Positions 23,338-32,867 of a stretch of DNA of 54,348 nucleotides are shown one piece after another. The notes beneath the pieces were generated by a model. It did no database searches. It saw nothing but the letters and a program-made list of their open reading frames with translations, and was not told where the DNA came from. Source of the stretch: Candidatus Parcubacteria bacterium. GTDB taxonomy: Bacteria; Patescibacteriota; Patescibacteriia; Magasanikbacterales; UBA922. Where the stretch lies: assembly GCA_018646705.1 (NCBI GenBank), contig JABGUG010000011.1:1-54348 (forward strand), written 5' to 3'. Within the stretch, counting starts at the first letter, position 1. Every line of letters begins with the position of its first letter. Made by a program: the position numbers and the translations under genes.

Positions 23338-25389
23338 ATGCCAAAATTCAAATTGAAATCAAAATTTAAACCAGCAGGTTCTCAACCAGGCGCTATCAAG
23401 GGTCTAATTTCTGGTTTAGATGGCGGTATGGATAATCAAACTCTTCTTGGTGTAACTGGGTCTGGAAAGACATTTACTATTGCCAATGTGATTGAGAAAG
23501 TTCAGATGCCAACACTTGTGATTGCTCACAATAAAACTCTGGCAGCACAACTTTGTAATGAATTTCGTGAATTTTTCCCTGACAATGCGGTAGAATATTT
23601 TGTATCATATTATGATTATTATCAGCCAGAGGCATACATGCCAGGTAGTGATACATATATAGAAAAGGAGGCTCAGATAAATGAAGAAATTGATAGACTT
23701 CGTCATGCCTGTACACAAGCATTGCTTTCACGAAAAGATGTCATAATTGTTGCATCAGTTTCTGCAATTTACAATTTGGGAAATCCTCTTGATTATGAAA
23801 AAGCCGTAATTCATTTACGACGTGGTGAAAAACTTGATCGTCGTGGCATGATGGAACAATTGGTAAAAATGCAATATGAGCGTACAAATCTAGATCTTAA
23901 ACGGGGGCAATTTCGTATGCGTGGGCAAGTTTTTGAAATTATGCCTGTAAACGAGGAGAGGATTTATCGTTTTGAAGTAGGAAAATATATTAATCTTATA
24001 GAACTTGTAGATCCAGTGACGAGAAAAGTAAAAAATGAAATTGAAGATGCCTGGTTTTTTCCTGCAAAACATTATGTTGTGTCAGAAGATGAAAAAGAAG
24101 AAGCATTTGGTACTATCCAAAAAGAATTGAAAGAACGACTTGAATATTTTAAAAAAGAGGGTAAGGTTCTTGAATATGAACGTTTGAAACGCAAAACTAA
24201 ATATGATCTCGAGATGATAAAAAATATCGGATATTGTAGTGGAATAGAAAATTATTCACGACATTTTGATAAGAGAGAAGAGGGTGAGGCAGCTTTTACA
24301 TTGTTGGATTATTTCAAATGGGGTACAGATGGTGAAGAGCGAGGAAAAGGAAAATTTTTGACGATAATTGATGAATCACATGTGACTCTTCCACAGATTA
24401 GAGGAATGTTCAATGGGGATAGGGCGCGAAAAGATACTCTTATAGAGCATGGATTTAGATTGCCAAGCGCCAGAGACAATAGACCTCTTAAATTTGATGA
24501 GTTTACGGCACGTGTTGGTCAGACGGTTTTTTTGTCAGCTACTCCTGCAGATTATGAATATAATAATAGCGACAAAATAGTAGAACAAATTGTACGACCA
24601 ACTGGTCTCGTGGATCCAGAAATTATTGTACGTCCTGTAACAGAAAGAAAAGGGAAAAATATTTCTCAGGTAGAGGATGTTATAGAAAGGATCAAGAATA
24701 GAATAGAGAAGGGTGAGAGAACTCTTGTCACAACACTTACCAAAAAAATGGCAGAAGATCTGACAGATTATCTCAAAGATCAAAAAATTAAAGTACAATA
24801 TCTACATAGTGGTGTTAGTACTATTGAGAGAATTGAAGTTATTGCAAAATTAAGAAAAGGGGAGACAGATGTAATTGTTGGTGTGAATCTTTTGCGCGAA
24901 GGTCTGGATATTCCAGAAGTTTCTTTTGTGGCAATTCTTGATGCAGACAAAGAAGGTTTTCTTCGCAATGAAACAAGTCTTATTCAGACAATTGGTCGTG
25001 CAGCACGTAATGTAAATGGTCAGGTGGTAATGTACGCTGACACCATAACAAAATCTATTGAAAAGGCTATCAGCGAGACAACACGTCGTCGTGATATTCA
25101 GCTTGCGTATAATAAAAAACATGGCATCACACCAAAGACTATTGAAAAGAGTATTCGAAATATTCTTGAAGAATTTGGTATTTCTGCATCAAAAGCAAAG
25201 ACGAGTAAAGGTGGTAAGCGTCGTGAACAATTGCTTAAGCTTGATTTGTCTGGAGATGGACGTCCAATGGAAGAAATTATAAAAGATAAAGAAACGCAGA
25301 TGAAAGATGCAGCAAAAAAATTAGAGTTTGAACTAGCAGCAATTTTGAGAGACGAATTAAGAGAACTTAAATTACAGAATAAAAAATAA
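23338..25389 (+). CDS. uvrB: excinuclease ABC subunit B
   Basis: 683 residues. Helicase motif I is LLGVTGSGKTFT. The beta-hairpin that clamps the DNA strand contains YYDYYQPEAYMP. Later motifs are IIDESHVTLPQ and VFLSATPADYE, then RTLVTTLTKKMAEDL, GVNLLREGLDIPEV and IGRAARN, and a C-terminal UVR coiled coil (DAAKKLEFELAAILRDELRELK) that binds UvrC. A TTG 18 nt upstream is also in frame, but ATG 23338 starts MPKFKLKSKFKPAG, the usual N terminus. It has its own promoter and is followed after 1 nt by the SanA-like gene. Confidence 0.97.
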   Translation: MPKFKLKSKFKPAGSQPGAIKGLISGLDGGMDNQTLLGVTGSGKTFTIANVIEKVQMPTLVIAHNKTLAAQLCNEFREFFPDNAVEYFVSYYDYYQPEAYMPGSDTYIEKEAQINEEIDRLRHACTQALLSRKDVIIVASVSAIYNLGNPLDYEKAVIHLRRGEKLDRRGMMEQLVKMQYERTNLDLKRGQFRMRGQVFEIMPVNEERIYRFEVGKYINLIELVDPVTRKVKNEIEDAWFFPAKHYVVSEDEKEEAFGTIQKELKERLEYFKKEGKVLEYERLKRKTKYDLEMIKNIGYCSGIENYSRHFDKREEGEAAFTLLDYFKWGTDGEERGKGKFLTIIDESHVTLPQIRGMFNGDRARKDTLIEHGFRLPSARDNRPLKFDEFTARVGQTVFLSATPADYEYNNSDKIVEQIVRPTGLVDPEIIVRPVTERKGKNISQVEDVIERIKNRIEKGERTLVTTLTKKMAEDLTDYLKDQKIKVQYLHSGVSTIERIEVIAKLRKGETDVIVGVNLLREGLDIPEVSFVAILDADKEGFLRNETSLIQTIGRAARNVNGQVVMYADTITKSIEKAISETTRRRDIQLAYNKKHGITPKTIEKSIRNILEEFGISASKAKTSKGGKRREQLLKLDLSGDGRPMEEIIKDKETQMKDAAKKLEFELAAILRDELRELKLQNKK

Positions 25390-25390
25390 T

Positions 25391-26044
25391 ATGAAGAAAT
25401 TTTTAAAATTTATTTTTTTAGCATTTTTCCTTTTTGGAATATTTCTTTTTGGTGCTTTGTTTAGGTCTCAAACTTTGTTTACAGAATATACATCTAAAAT
25501 TTACTCTGATATTGTAGATGTTCCGATTTCAGATGTCGCATTAGTTTTTGGAGCAGGGGTTCGCCCTGATGGGAGTTTGACGGATACATTGCGCGATCGT
25601 GTATTGACTTCTATAGAGTTGTACGATGATGGAAAAGTAAAAAAAATACTTATGACAGGTGATAATGGTAGAAAAGAATATGATGAGGTTACTGCTATGA
25701 AGGAGTTTGCTATAGAGTATGGTATTTCTGAAGAAGATATAGTTCTTGATTACGCAGGGTTTCGAACATATGATAGTTGTTATAGGGCTCGTGATATATT
25801 TGGATTAGATAAATATAAGGTTATAGCTGTATCTCAAGAGTTTCATTTATCAAGAATTTTGTATACATGTAATAATTTTGATATAAATGCGTCGGGTTAT
25901 ATTGCAGACAAAAATACGTATGTATACGCACAACTTTGGCAAGGTAGAGAATTTTTGGCACGATTTAAAGCATGGATGGATATAGAGATATTTAGGCTGA
26001 AACCGAAGTTTCTTGGTAAGCAAGAATGTATATTTGAATGTTAA
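25391..26044 (+). CDS. SanA/YdcF-like membrane protein (DUF218)
   Basis: 217 residues. A single N-terminal helix (about 5-25) anchors a DUF218 domain, with DVALVFGAGVRPDGSLTDTLRDRV, KILMTGDNG, EYGISEEDIVLD, TYDSCYRARDIF and VSQEFHLSRILY, the typical ElyC/SanA/YdcF core. Family members affect envelope integrity and vancomycin tolerance; the biochemical activity is not settled. It is virtually fused to uvrB (1-nt gap), so co-transcribed, and is closed by a terminator. Confidence 0.9.
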   Translation: MKKFLKFIFLAFFLFGIFLFGALFRSQTLFTEYTSKIYSDIVDVPISDVALVFGAGVRPDGSLTDTLRDRVLTSIELYDDGKVKKILMTGDNGRKEYDEVTAMKEFAIEYGISEEDIVLDYAGFRTYDSCYRARDIFGLDKYKVIAVSQEFHLSRILYTCNNFDINASGYIADKNTYVYAQLWQGREFLARFKAWMDIEIFRLKPKFLGKQECIFEC

Positions 26045-26045
26045 A

Positions 26046-26076
26046 TAAAAAACTGCACATAGGTGCAGTTTTTTCT
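26046..26076. terminator. bidirectional terminator between convergent genes
   Basis: AACTGCAC-ATAG-GTGCAGTT flanked by AAAAA on the left and TTTT on the right. It serves both the SanA-like gene (+) and the lipoprotein (-). Confidence 0.85.
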
Positions 26077-26089
26077 TGCTTTTTAATCT

Positions 26090-26740
26090 TTATTCCTCAG
26101 TACTTGTTGTAGTATCATCATCCTGATCTATATCATTGGACACATCTTCATCATCTGAAGTAGCATCAGCATCTTCCACTTCAGAATCTGTTGAAGTATC
26201 ATCATCTGGTGTATCTTCTACTTCAGTTTCTGTTTCTACTGTTTCATCTTCTACCTCCACCTCATCTTCTATCGCAGCTTCTTCTACAGCCGGAGACCCA
26301 GGTATTTCAACTTCCACATCATTACTATAGATATCGCATTTTTCACCTACAACTGCACAAACACGAAAGTGAGCTTTTCCAGCTGGTAGACCGGACCATG
26401 ATTTCTCTCTATATGTTTTGCTTCGTTCAAACCACCAAGTGCTTGGATATGTTGGGTTTGCATCTTTTCCATATACAATACGCCAACCTTCTGCTACATC
26501 ATCTAGTGTTTTACTGATTTGCCATTCGAAGTTTACTGTATTTTTCCCTGCTACTTGAGCGCTGAGTTCAATATCTCCGCTACCAAGTACGTCATTTGTT
26601 GTTGCAGTAATTGGGGTCTCAGATACGTCTGTATCTGCTGATTTACTCTGTGTTTCATCTTGCAAGTCAGTATCTGCACAGCCAGCTCCGAGAACGAGCA
26701 TAAGTGCGAGAGATGCAAGAAGTATACTAAATTTTTTCAT
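26090..26740 (-). CDS. acidic surface lipoprotein with a fibronectin-like domain
   Basis: 216 residues. Lipoprotein signal MKKFSILLASLALMLVLGAGC (lipobox LGAG-C, Cys21), then a Ser/Thr/Asp-rich spacer and a roughly 90-residue beta domain resembling FnIII (VNFEWQISKTLDDVAEGWRIVYG, WWFERSKTYREKSWSGLPAGKAHFRVCAV). A highly acidic Glu/Asp/Thr/Val tail of about 70 residues ends TTTSTEE. It is probably tethered outside the cell; the acidic tail may bind cations or keep the cell surface charged. No enzymatic motif. The tail consists of near-repetitive GAA/GAT/ACT codons, so its length may vary between strains. Confidence 0.8.
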   Translation of the reverse strand: MKKFSILLASLALMLVLGAGCADTDLQDETQSKSADTDVSETPITATTNDVLGSGDIELSAQVAGKNTVNFEWQISKTLDDVAEGWRIVYGKDANPTYPSTWWFERSKTYREKSWSGLPAGKAHFRVCAVVGEKCDIYSNDVEVEIPGSPAVEEAAIEDEVEVEDETVETETEVEDTPDDDTSTDSEVEDADATSDDEDVSNDIDQDDDTTTSTEE

Positions 26741-26813
26741 AGTTTCTCCTTAAGAATAATAACATAATGTAGAATAGCGCATTTTTGCATTTTGAGCAAG
26801 GCTTTTACACAGA

Positions 26814-26898
26814 TTGACAAACCATACCTGAGTGGTATACAATTAGAACGTTCTTTAATTTTATATAACTTATACGCAACCCCTACTCGGGGCTTTTT
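26814..26898 (+). promoter_or_regulatory. uvrA promoter, palindrome and leader hairpin
   Basis: TTGACA (26814-26819), 16 nt, TATACA (26836-26841). ATACC-TGAGT-GGTAT (26824-26838) is an inverted repeat between the -35 and -10. AGAACGTTCT (about 26846-26855) is another palindrome. Near the start codon CCCC-TACTC-GGGG followed by CTTTTT (26880-26898) looks like a short terminator within the leader, a possible attenuator. Confidence 0.55.
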
Positions 26899-26916
26899 GG
26901 CGTTTATATCCAAGAT

Positions 26917-29496
26917 ATGCAAGAAAAAATAGTCATACGTGGTGCACGCGAGCACAATTTGAAAAATATCAATCTCGAACTTCCACGAAATAAGATGATC
27001 GTGTTTACCGGACTTTCAGGATCGGGAAAATCGAGTCTTGCTTTTGATACTATATTTGCAGAGGGACAACGTAGATATATTGAGAGTTTGTCAGCATATG
27101 CACGGCAGTTTCTTGGCGGTATGACAAAGCCAGACGTAGATGAGATCGAAGGATTAAGTCCAGCAATTTCAATTGACCAAAAGGCTCACAGTGCTAATCC
27201 ACGTTCAACTGTCGCAACAATTACAGAAGTATATGATTATTTACGTGTTCTTTTTGCACGTACTGGCGAACCATATTGTCCGATTTGTGGGACAAAGATT
27301 GAGAAGATGACGACAGATGAGATTCAGGAGAAAATAGTTGAAAGTTTAAAAGTCCATAAAGTTAAAAAGAATAACGAATTGTTAGTTTTATCACCTATTG
27401 TTCGTGGGCGCAAAGGTGAGTATTACCAAATGTTATATGACATGTATAATTCTGGATATTTGGAAGTGCGTGTAGATGGGAAAATCAGAAGTTTGAAAGA
27501 TAGAATTGTGTTGTCAAAGAATAAAAAGCATACTATCGAAATTATTATTGATAGAATTCCTGCAACGACTCTTAATGATCAGAGATTGGGTGAGGCAATT
27601 GAGTCTGCAGTAGATTTGTCAGATGGCTTGTGTACAGTCATTTATCCAGACACTCAGGAACAAATTTATAGTACAGAATATTCATGCCCAAAAGATGGTT
27701 ACAGTTTTCCAGAAATTGAGCCAAGACTTTTTAGTTTCAATAGTCCTTATGGATATTGTTCGTTTTGTACAGGTCTTGGTACAAGAGAATTGTTTAGTGA
27801 AGAGGACTGTCCTAAATGTGAAGGAAAGCGTCTTAATGATCATGCACTGTCAGTAAAAGTTGGGGGGAAAAATATTTGGGAAATTACTGCCATGACGATT
27901 GGTGAAGCAACAGTATTTTTTAATAATTTGATTGAAAATATAGACCCAAAGAAGCTCGAGATTGCAGGAGCCGCACTTAATGAAATTAACAATAGACTTT
28001 CTTTTCTCAATAATGTTGGATTGCACTATATTACACTCAACAGACGATCTGGAACACTGTCTGGTGGTGAGGCACAACGCATTCGGCTTGCGTCTCAAGT
28101 TGGGCAACAGCTTGTTGGTGCACTTTATGTTCTCGATGAGCCAACTATTGGTTTGCACCAAAAAGATAATGATCAACTTGTTTCTACATTACGTAAACTT
28201 TGTGACAAGGGGAATACTATTATAGTGGTGGAGCATGACGAAGATACAATTCTTATTAGTGATTGGATTGTAGATATTGGTCCTGGTGCAGGTGTGCATG
28301 GTGGTAAGATTGTTTTTTCTGGAGAATTGAACAGTATTCTTGATGGAAAAAAACAAGATACAAAGCAACTTGGGTGTAAAACATTTGGTAATCCAGCAAA
28401 ATCTCTTACAGGAAAATATTTACGTGGTGAAGAAATAATCCCTATTCCACAGAAGCGTCGCAAAGTAGACAGTCATACACCAAAAATAAAAATAAAAGGC
28501 GCTGAAGAGCACAATTTGAAAAAAGTAAATGTTGAAATTCCTTTGCGTAGATTTGTATGTCTCACAGGTGTGTCAGGTTCTGGCAAGTCTACGCTCATGC
28601 ACAAAATTTTGTATCGTGCTGTTGCAAATAGAGTAAATTATCATGGGCGTGTACCAGCTGACAAACGAAAACAAGTTGGTAAACATAGAGAAGTTTTGAA
28701 TACTGAATATATTGATAAAATTATTAAGATTGATCAAAACCCAATTGGTCGCTCACCGCGTAGTAACCCAGCAACATACACAGGAACGTGGGGTCCCATT
28801 CGTGAATTGTTTGCGTCCACTCCAGAAGCACGTATTCGTGGTTATAAAGTTGGTCGTTTTAGTTTCAATCGTCCTATTGGTAGATGTGAAAATTGTGAAG
28901 GTAGAGGAATGCTAGAGATTGAAATGCACTTCTTACCAAGTGTAGAAATCACATGTGATGTGTGTAAAGGAAAAAGATTTAATCAAGAAACTTTGCAAGT
29001 ACATTATAAAAAGAAAAATATTGCTGATGTGCTTGATATGACGATTGAAGAGGCCGAAGAATTTTTTCGTGACATTCCACAGATTTATGACAAATTAAAA
29101 ATGCTTAATAACGTTGGTCTTGATTATCTTACACTAGGACAATCGTCAAAGACTCTATCTGGTGGAGAAGCACAGCGTACAAAATTAAGTAAAGAGCTTG
29201 CAAAAAAGAATACTACCAAAACATTATATTTACTCGATGAACCCACAACGGGTCTTCATTATGATGATGTAAGAAAATTGGTTGGTGTGTTACAAGATCT
29301 TGTTTCAAAAGGAAATACAATTATGGTGATCGAACATAATCTCGAAGTAATCAAACAAGCTGATTGGATTATCGATCTGGGTCCAGAGGGTGGTGACAAA
29401 GGTGGGGAAGTGGTAGCAACTGGAACACCAGAAGAGATTGCTAGAAAATCAACTACTAGCTATACTGGGAAGTATCTGAAGAGGGTTTTAAAATAA
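26917..29496 (+). CDS. uvrA: excinuclease ABC subunit A (compact)
   Basis: 859 residues against about 940 in E. coli. Both ATPase modules are intact: [16 protein letters not shown] and [15 protein letters not shown] Walker A loops, [12 protein letters not shown] and [12 protein letters not shown] signatures, [11 protein letters not shown] and [11 protein letters not shown] Walker B. The UvrB-binding domain, a CPIC and CSFC/CPKC zinc region, and the later CENC/CDVC zinc module are present. Roughly 85 residues normally lying between GLGxRELF and the CPKCEGKRL segment are missing. The protein scans DNA for damage and loads UvrB. It has its own promoter; uvrB is 1.5 kb upstream. Confidence 0.96.
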   Translation: MQEKIVIRGAREHNLKNINLELPRNKMIVFTGLSGSGKSSLAFDTIFAEGQRRYIESLSAYARQFLGGMTKPDVDEIEGLSPAISIDQKAHSANPRSTVATITEVYDYLRVLFARTGEPYCPICGTKIEKMTTDEIQEKIVESLKVHKVKKNNELLVLSPIVRGRKGEYYQMLYDMYNSGYLEVRVDGKIRSLKDRIVLSKNKKHTIEIIIDRIPATTLNDQRLGEAIESAVDLSDGLCTVIYPDTQEQIYSTEYSCPKDGYSFPEIEPRLFSFNSPYGYCSFCTGLGTRELFSEEDCPKCEGKRLNDHALSVKVGGKNIWEITAMTIGEATVFFNNLIENIDPKKLEIAGAALNEINNRLSFLNNVGLHYITLNRRSGTLSGGEAQRIRLASQVGQQLVGALYVLDEPTIGLHQKDNDQLVSTLRKLCDKGNTIIVVEHDEDTILISDWIVDIGPGAGVHGGKIVFSGELNSILDGKKQDTKQLGCKTFGNPAKSLTGKYLRGEEIIPIPQKRRKVDSHTPKIKIKGAEEHNLKKVNVEIPLRRFVCLTGVSGSGKSTLMHKILYRAVANRVNYHGRVPADKRKQVGKHREVLNTEYIDKIIKIDQNPIGRSPRSNPATYTGTWGPIRELFASTPEARIRGYKVGRFSFNRPIGRCENCEGRGMLEIEMHFLPSVEITCDVCKGKRFNQETLQVHYKKKNIADVLDMTIEEAEEFFRDIPQIYDKLKMLNNVGLDYLTLGQSSKTLSGGEAQRTKLSKELAKKNTTKTLYLLDEPTTGLHYDDVRKLVGVLQDLVSKGNTIMVIEHNLEVIKQADWIIDLGPEGGDKGGEVVATGTPEEIARKSTTSYTGKYLKRVLK

Positions 29497-29504
29497 ATCT
29501 ATAC

Positions 29505-29545
29505 TGCTTGTCCGCCGAAGTGCAACGAAGGTGGAGGAAGTATCT
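29505..29545. repeat. CCGCCGAAG...CTTCG..GGTGG-type short palindrome
   Basis: TCCGCCGAAGTGCAACGAAGGTGGA (TCCGCC with GGTGGA, GAAG inside) lies between uvrA and the membrane protein. A related palindrome, CCGCTAAAGCTTTGGCGG, lies in the mraZ leader. Confidence 0.55.
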
Positions 29546-29569
29546 TGGTCGTGTATTAAAGAAATAGAT

Positions 29570-30928
29570 ATGAAACAAAACTTACAAAAAAATCAACATA
29601 TTCTTTTGTGGGCATGTTTGTTTTTTGTGAGTTTTATTTTTTTCATCAGCTCAGCATACATCACCAATTCAAACGATGGGAGTCATTTTGCGCTCACTAG
29701 TGCACTTGTTCGTGATGGATCTATAGAAATTAGTAATTACAAATCATATGTTCAGGAAATGGACTATGCTATCAAAGGCAGTCGTATATTTTCAGATCGT
29801 GTGCCAGGAACTGCATTTTTAGCAATGCCGTTTTTCTTTGTAGGTGACGCATTTTCTTTTTTGCAGGACAATCTTTCTATAGTTACTACGTTATTTCTTC
29901 CGCAACTTGCAGGATTATTGCTTATTTATTTGATATTTAAATTATCTTTGTATTATTCAAAGAATTTTAATGTTTCTTTAATTAGTGCAATGCTCTTTGC
30001 GTTTACCACACTTACGTGGTTTGAGTCTACTCATTTGTTTTCCCATATTTTGTCATCGGTCACTGCAGTTGGTGCTGTCTATATTGCATTTACATTAAAA
30101 AAAGGGGAGTCAAAAAGAATAATTTTGATTGCTGCACTACTTGCTTTGTCATCAATTATTGAAATTCAAAATATTTTGTTTGTTCCTGCATTTTTATTAT
30201 ATTTATTTTCTACAAAAAAAGTTTCATGGAAATTTTGGAAAGATAAGGGATTTTTATTTGGAACTATTGTGTTTGTGGCAATATATTCAATTTTGATTGG
30301 ATACAATTATGTCGCATTTGATGAGTGGACTATCAAGAGTAATAAATATAATCCAAATTTTACAGAAGAACAGGCATTCTCAAGTTCGTTATCCGGTAAT
30401 CCAGTGACAGGATTGGATCATTTATTTACCAATATTTCAGAATCCAGAATTATTTCTGATTGGGCATATGGTATTCGTCACAATAGTCCTGGTTATCTAG
30501 TTATTTCACCATTATTATTTTTGTCACTGTTTGGGTTTATTTATTTTTTCAAAAAGAATAGAGCAGAGGCATTTTTATTTACCTATATTATTTTAGCGAT
30601 TAGTCTGATCGGTGCGTTTCACAAGACCGTAATTACACGCCACATATTTACTGTATTACCATTTTTATGGTTTCCTATTATTTTTATGTTGCGTAAGATT
30701 TCCAAGATGGGAAAAATAATGAAGTATATTTGGTTTACGTCTATTATTGGTATATCAATATATTCTGTTACAAGAATTTTTTATATCATGAATCACTATT
30801 GGGAGAGGTCGATGAGTGACCCATTTCCATTTGTACGAGAACTACATATTTATATTATATTTTACAGTGTTTTGGCTATATTATATTTTGGGTGTCGGGT
30901 ATTATGGCAACGTTTGAAAACAAAATAA
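29570..30928 (+). CDS. multi-spanning membrane protein, glycosyltransferase (GT39/PMT)-like
   Basis: 452 residues from the ATG after the repeat. There are about ten hydrophobic helices, the first near 9-31, followed by an extracytoplasmic loop rich in Asp/Ser (TNSNDGSHFALTSALVRDG) where GT-C enzymes carry their catalytic acids. The pattern resembles dolichyl-phosphate-mannose mannosyltransferase-like (GT39/DUF2142) proteins, but the motif is too weak for a firm assignment. It overlaps the uvrC start by 25 nt. Confidence 0.7.
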   Translation: MKQNLQKNQHILLWACLFFVSFIFFISSAYITNSNDGSHFALTSALVRDGSIEISNYKSYVQEMDYAIKGSRIFSDRVPGTAFLAMPFFFVGDAFSFLQDNLSIVTTLFLPQLAGLLLIYLIFKLSLYYSKNFNVSLISAMLFAFTTLTWFESTHLFSHILSSVTAVGAVYIAFTLKKGESKRIILIAALLALSSIIEIQNILFVPAFLLYLFSTKKVSWKFWKDKGFLFGTIVFVAIYSILIGYNYVAFDEWTIKSNKYNPNFTEEQAFSSSLSGNPVTGLDHLFTNISESRIISDWAYGIRHNSPGYLVISPLLFLSLFGFIYFFKKNRAEAFLFTYIILAISLIGAFHKTVITRHIFTVLPFLWFPIIFMLRKISKMGKIMKYIWFTSIIGISIYSVTRIFYIMNHYWERSMSDPFPFVRELHIYIIFYSVLAILYFGCRVLWQRLKTK

Positions 30929-32217
30929 AAAATCTTTCACAAGTCCCTGGTATTTATCTGTTTTATAACAAAGACAAGGAACTTATATATGTGGGAAAAG
31001 CAACTAGTTTGCGGTCACGTGTGGGATCGTATTTTTCTGGTCGTCGTACATCGCGTCCGATCGAACAAATGATTCATGAAGTTACAAGTATTAAGACCAA
31101 AGAAACAGACTCAGTTTTGGAAGCAGTCATTCTCGAAGGAAGTTATATAAAAAAATATCGACCAAAATATAATATAGATTGGAAGGATGATAAGTCGTGG
31201 AATTATATTGTGGTAACCAAAGAAGACTATCCCAAGGTCAAGACGCTTAGAGCCCATGAATATGAGAAAGAGAAAGGGGATTATTTATATATATTTGGAC
31301 CTTACCCTGGATTAAAAACGAGGGAAATGATGAAGTTATTAGAACGTTTATTTTTTATATCCACATGTAAACCAAATGCAAAACGTGAATGTTTGTATCA
31401 TCAGATGGGGCAGTGTCTTGGTGTGTGTACAGGAGAAATAAATGCAAAAGAATACAAGCAAAAAGTAATTCGTCCACTTGCAATGTTTTTGCGTGGAAAT
31501 AAAAAAGGTGTGATAAAAAATTTGGAAAAGAAAATGAAAGAGGTGAGTAAGGCCGAAGATTTTGAAGAAGCAGCACGATTGCGAAATCAGATTTCAGCAT
31601 TGCAGCGAATCCAAGACATCGCATTATTAAATAAAACATTTTTTACAGCAGGCGCCCGAAGGGACAGCTCTAGAGCTGTCCATACGCGCGTGTTTGAAAA
31701 CCAACGCATCGAAGGATACGACATATCAAACCTAGGAACGTCAGGCAAGGTCGGTTCGATGGTCGTGTTTGATTCACATGGTCCAGTGAAGTCTGAATAT
31801 AGAAAGTTTAAAATAAAAGGCGTGGAAGGGCAGAGTGATGTGGATTGTTTGGCAGAAATTTTGGAGCGTCGTTTGCAACATGTAGAGACGCAAAATATTG
31901 CGTCTGTACATGGTTTGCAAAATATTGCGTCTGTACAAAATAAAAGCGCATGGCAGCTGCCCAATATAATCCTCGTCGACGGCGGTCTTCCTCAAGTAAA
32001 TCGTGCAAAGAAAATTTTGAAAGAAAATAAATTTGATATTCCGGTTGTAGGTATTGCAAAAGGTCCGGCAAGAAAAAAGAATGAATTTATATTAGGATCA
32101 AAGAAAAAAGATTTTGTGGATTGGGTGAATGAAAATCAAGGTCTGTTAATTAGAGTTAGAGATGAGGCGCATAGATTTGCGATTAAGTATCAGAGGATTT
32201 TGAGGAAGATTAACTAG
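30904..32217 (+). CDS. uvrC: excinuclease ABC subunit C, C-terminally short
   Basis: 437 residues from ATG 30904 against about 600 normally. It has the GIY-YIG nuclease (VPGIYLFYNKDKELIYVGKA and SLRSRV), a Cys-rich stretch (CKPNAKRECLYHQMGQCLGVC), the UVR motif (DFEEAARLRNQISALQ), and the RNase H-like nuclease with GYDISNLG, LVDGG and RDEAHRFA (D/D/H). Only about 12 residues follow, so the two helix-hairpin-helix DNA-binding motifs are absent. Two unusual in-frame repeat-derived insertions occur (about 246-262 and 323-345 in the protein). Confidence 0.95.
   Translation: MATFENKIKNLSQVPGIYLFYNKDKELIYVGKATSLRSRVGSYFSGRRTSRPIEQMIHEVTSIKTKETDSVLEAVILEGSYIKKYRPKYNIDWKDDKSWNYIVVTKEDYPKVKTLRAHEYEKEKGDYLYIFGPYPGLKTREMMKLLERLFFISTCKPNAKRECLYHQMGQCLGVCTGEINAKEYKQKVIRPLAMFLRGNKKGVIKNLEKKMKEVSKAEDFEEAARLRNQISALQRIQDIALLNKTFFTAGARRDSSRAVHTRVFENQRIEGYDISNLGTSGKVGSMVVFDSHGPVKSEYRKFKIKGVEGQSDVDCLAEILERRLQHVETQNIASVHGLQNIASVQNKSAWQLPNIILVDGGLPQVNRAKKILKENKFDIPVVGIAKGPARKKNEFILGSKKKDFVDWVNENQGLLIRVRDEAHRFAIKYQRILRKIN
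31651..31690. repeat. GACAGCTCTAGAGCTGTC palindrome inside uvrC
   Basis: An 18-nt perfect palindrome, GACAGCTCTAGAGCTGTC, preceded by GCGCCCGAAGG, is translated in frame as part of TAGARRDSSRAVHTRV, which has no counterpart in UvrC. Confidence 0.6.
31880..31939. repeat. 24-nt tandem repeat inside uvrC
   Basis: AAAATATTGCGTCTGTACA is present twice in tandem with a 27-nt unit, coding the repeated peptide QNIASVHG/QNIASVQN between the UvrC core strand and LVDGG. It is in frame and not found in normal UvrC. Confidence 0.7.
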
Positions 32218-32235
32218 ATGTAGATAAAAATATAG

Positions 32236-32260
32236 AAAAGGCTTATCAAAGCCTTTTTTG
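32236..32260 (+). terminator. terminator after uvrC
   Basis: AAAAGGCTT-ATCA-AAGCCTTTT stem-loop with a trailing TTG. Confidence 0.9.
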
Positions 32261-32285
32261 TTGTGGACAAAGTGGATAAAAAGGG

Positions 32286-32338
32286 TTGCAGGGTATAACA
32301 AAGTGGGGTATAATGGTTGTACGTGGGGAAGAGTGGGG
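32286..32338 (+). promoter_or_regulatory. mraZ/dcw promoter with three GTGGGG MraZ boxes
   Basis: TTGCAG (32286-32291), 17 nt, TATAAT (32309-32314). GTGGGG occurs at 32303, 32323 and 32333, spaced 20 and 10 nt, so all lie on the same DNA face. MraZ is known to bind tandem TGGG-containing repeats in front of its own gene. The first box abuts the -10, the others lie at about +3 to +17. Confidence 0.85.
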
Positions 32339-32340
32339 AA

Positions 32341-32366
32341 TCCACCTCCGCTAAAGCTTTGGCGGA
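32341..32366. repeat. CCGCTAAAGCTTTGGCGG palindrome in mraZ leader
   Basis: An imperfect 18-nt palindrome (with CCACCT before and ACGAG after) follows the third MraZ box. It resembles a common short dispersed palindrome and lies within the transcribed leader. Confidence 0.6.
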
Positions 32367-32424
32367 CGAGAATGATAAATTCTGTGCTTGTCTATTTATC
32401 AATCAATATTCCCTTAATATTTTT

Positions 32425-32856
32425 ATGTTCATCGGAGAATATTCCCACAATTTAGATGTAAAAGGTCGTCTTGCGGTCCCAAAAAAGTTCCGCTCTGATC
32501 TTTCCAAAGGTGCAGTTGTAACTCGAGGTCTCGACAACTGTCTTTTCCTGTATACAAAAACAGAGTGGGAAAAGCTTGCAGAGAAGCTCGCAACATTACC
32601 ATTCTCACAAGCCAACACACGTGCATTTGCGCGTCTAATGCTTGCAGGAGCTATGGACGTAAAAGTCGACAAACAAGGAAGAGTAGTTCTTCCTGATTAT
32701 CTTCGCAACTTTGCTGATCTCAAAAAAGGAGTCGTCGTTGCCGGTCTGTATAACCGTCTCGAGATTTGGGATCAGGAAAAATGGGAAGATTACAAGAAAA
32801 AGACTGAGAATGAGAGCAATCAAATTGCAGAACAAATGTTTGAACTCGGAGTTTAA
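32425..32856 (+). CDS. mraZ: transcriptional regulator MraZ
   Basis: 143 residues with two AbrB-like (SpoVT/MraZ) half-repeats. MFIGEYSHNLDVKGRLAVPKKFR contains the first DxKGRLxxP motif; DVKVDKQGRVVLPDYLR contains the second. MraZ forms rings that bind upstream GTGGG boxes and control cell-division genes. Three such boxes precede the gene. A frame open further upstream includes the box and palindrome region and is not a real extension; the ATG at 32425 gives the standard N terminus. rsmH follows after 11 nt. Confidence 0.96.
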   Translation: MFIGEYSHNLDVKGRLAVPKKFRSDLSKGAVVTRGLDNCLFLYTKTEWEKLAEKLATLPFSQANTRAFARLMLAGAMDVKVDKQGRVVLPDYLRNFADLKKGVVVAGLYNRLEIWDQEKWEDYKKKTENESNQIAEQMFELGV

Positions 32857-32867
32857 CTTTCAAATTT

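Noticed and set aside
26136-26330. Plus-strand serine-rich frame opposite the acidic lipoprotein tail
   Set aside because: It is the antisense of repetitive Glu/Asp codons and has no start context.
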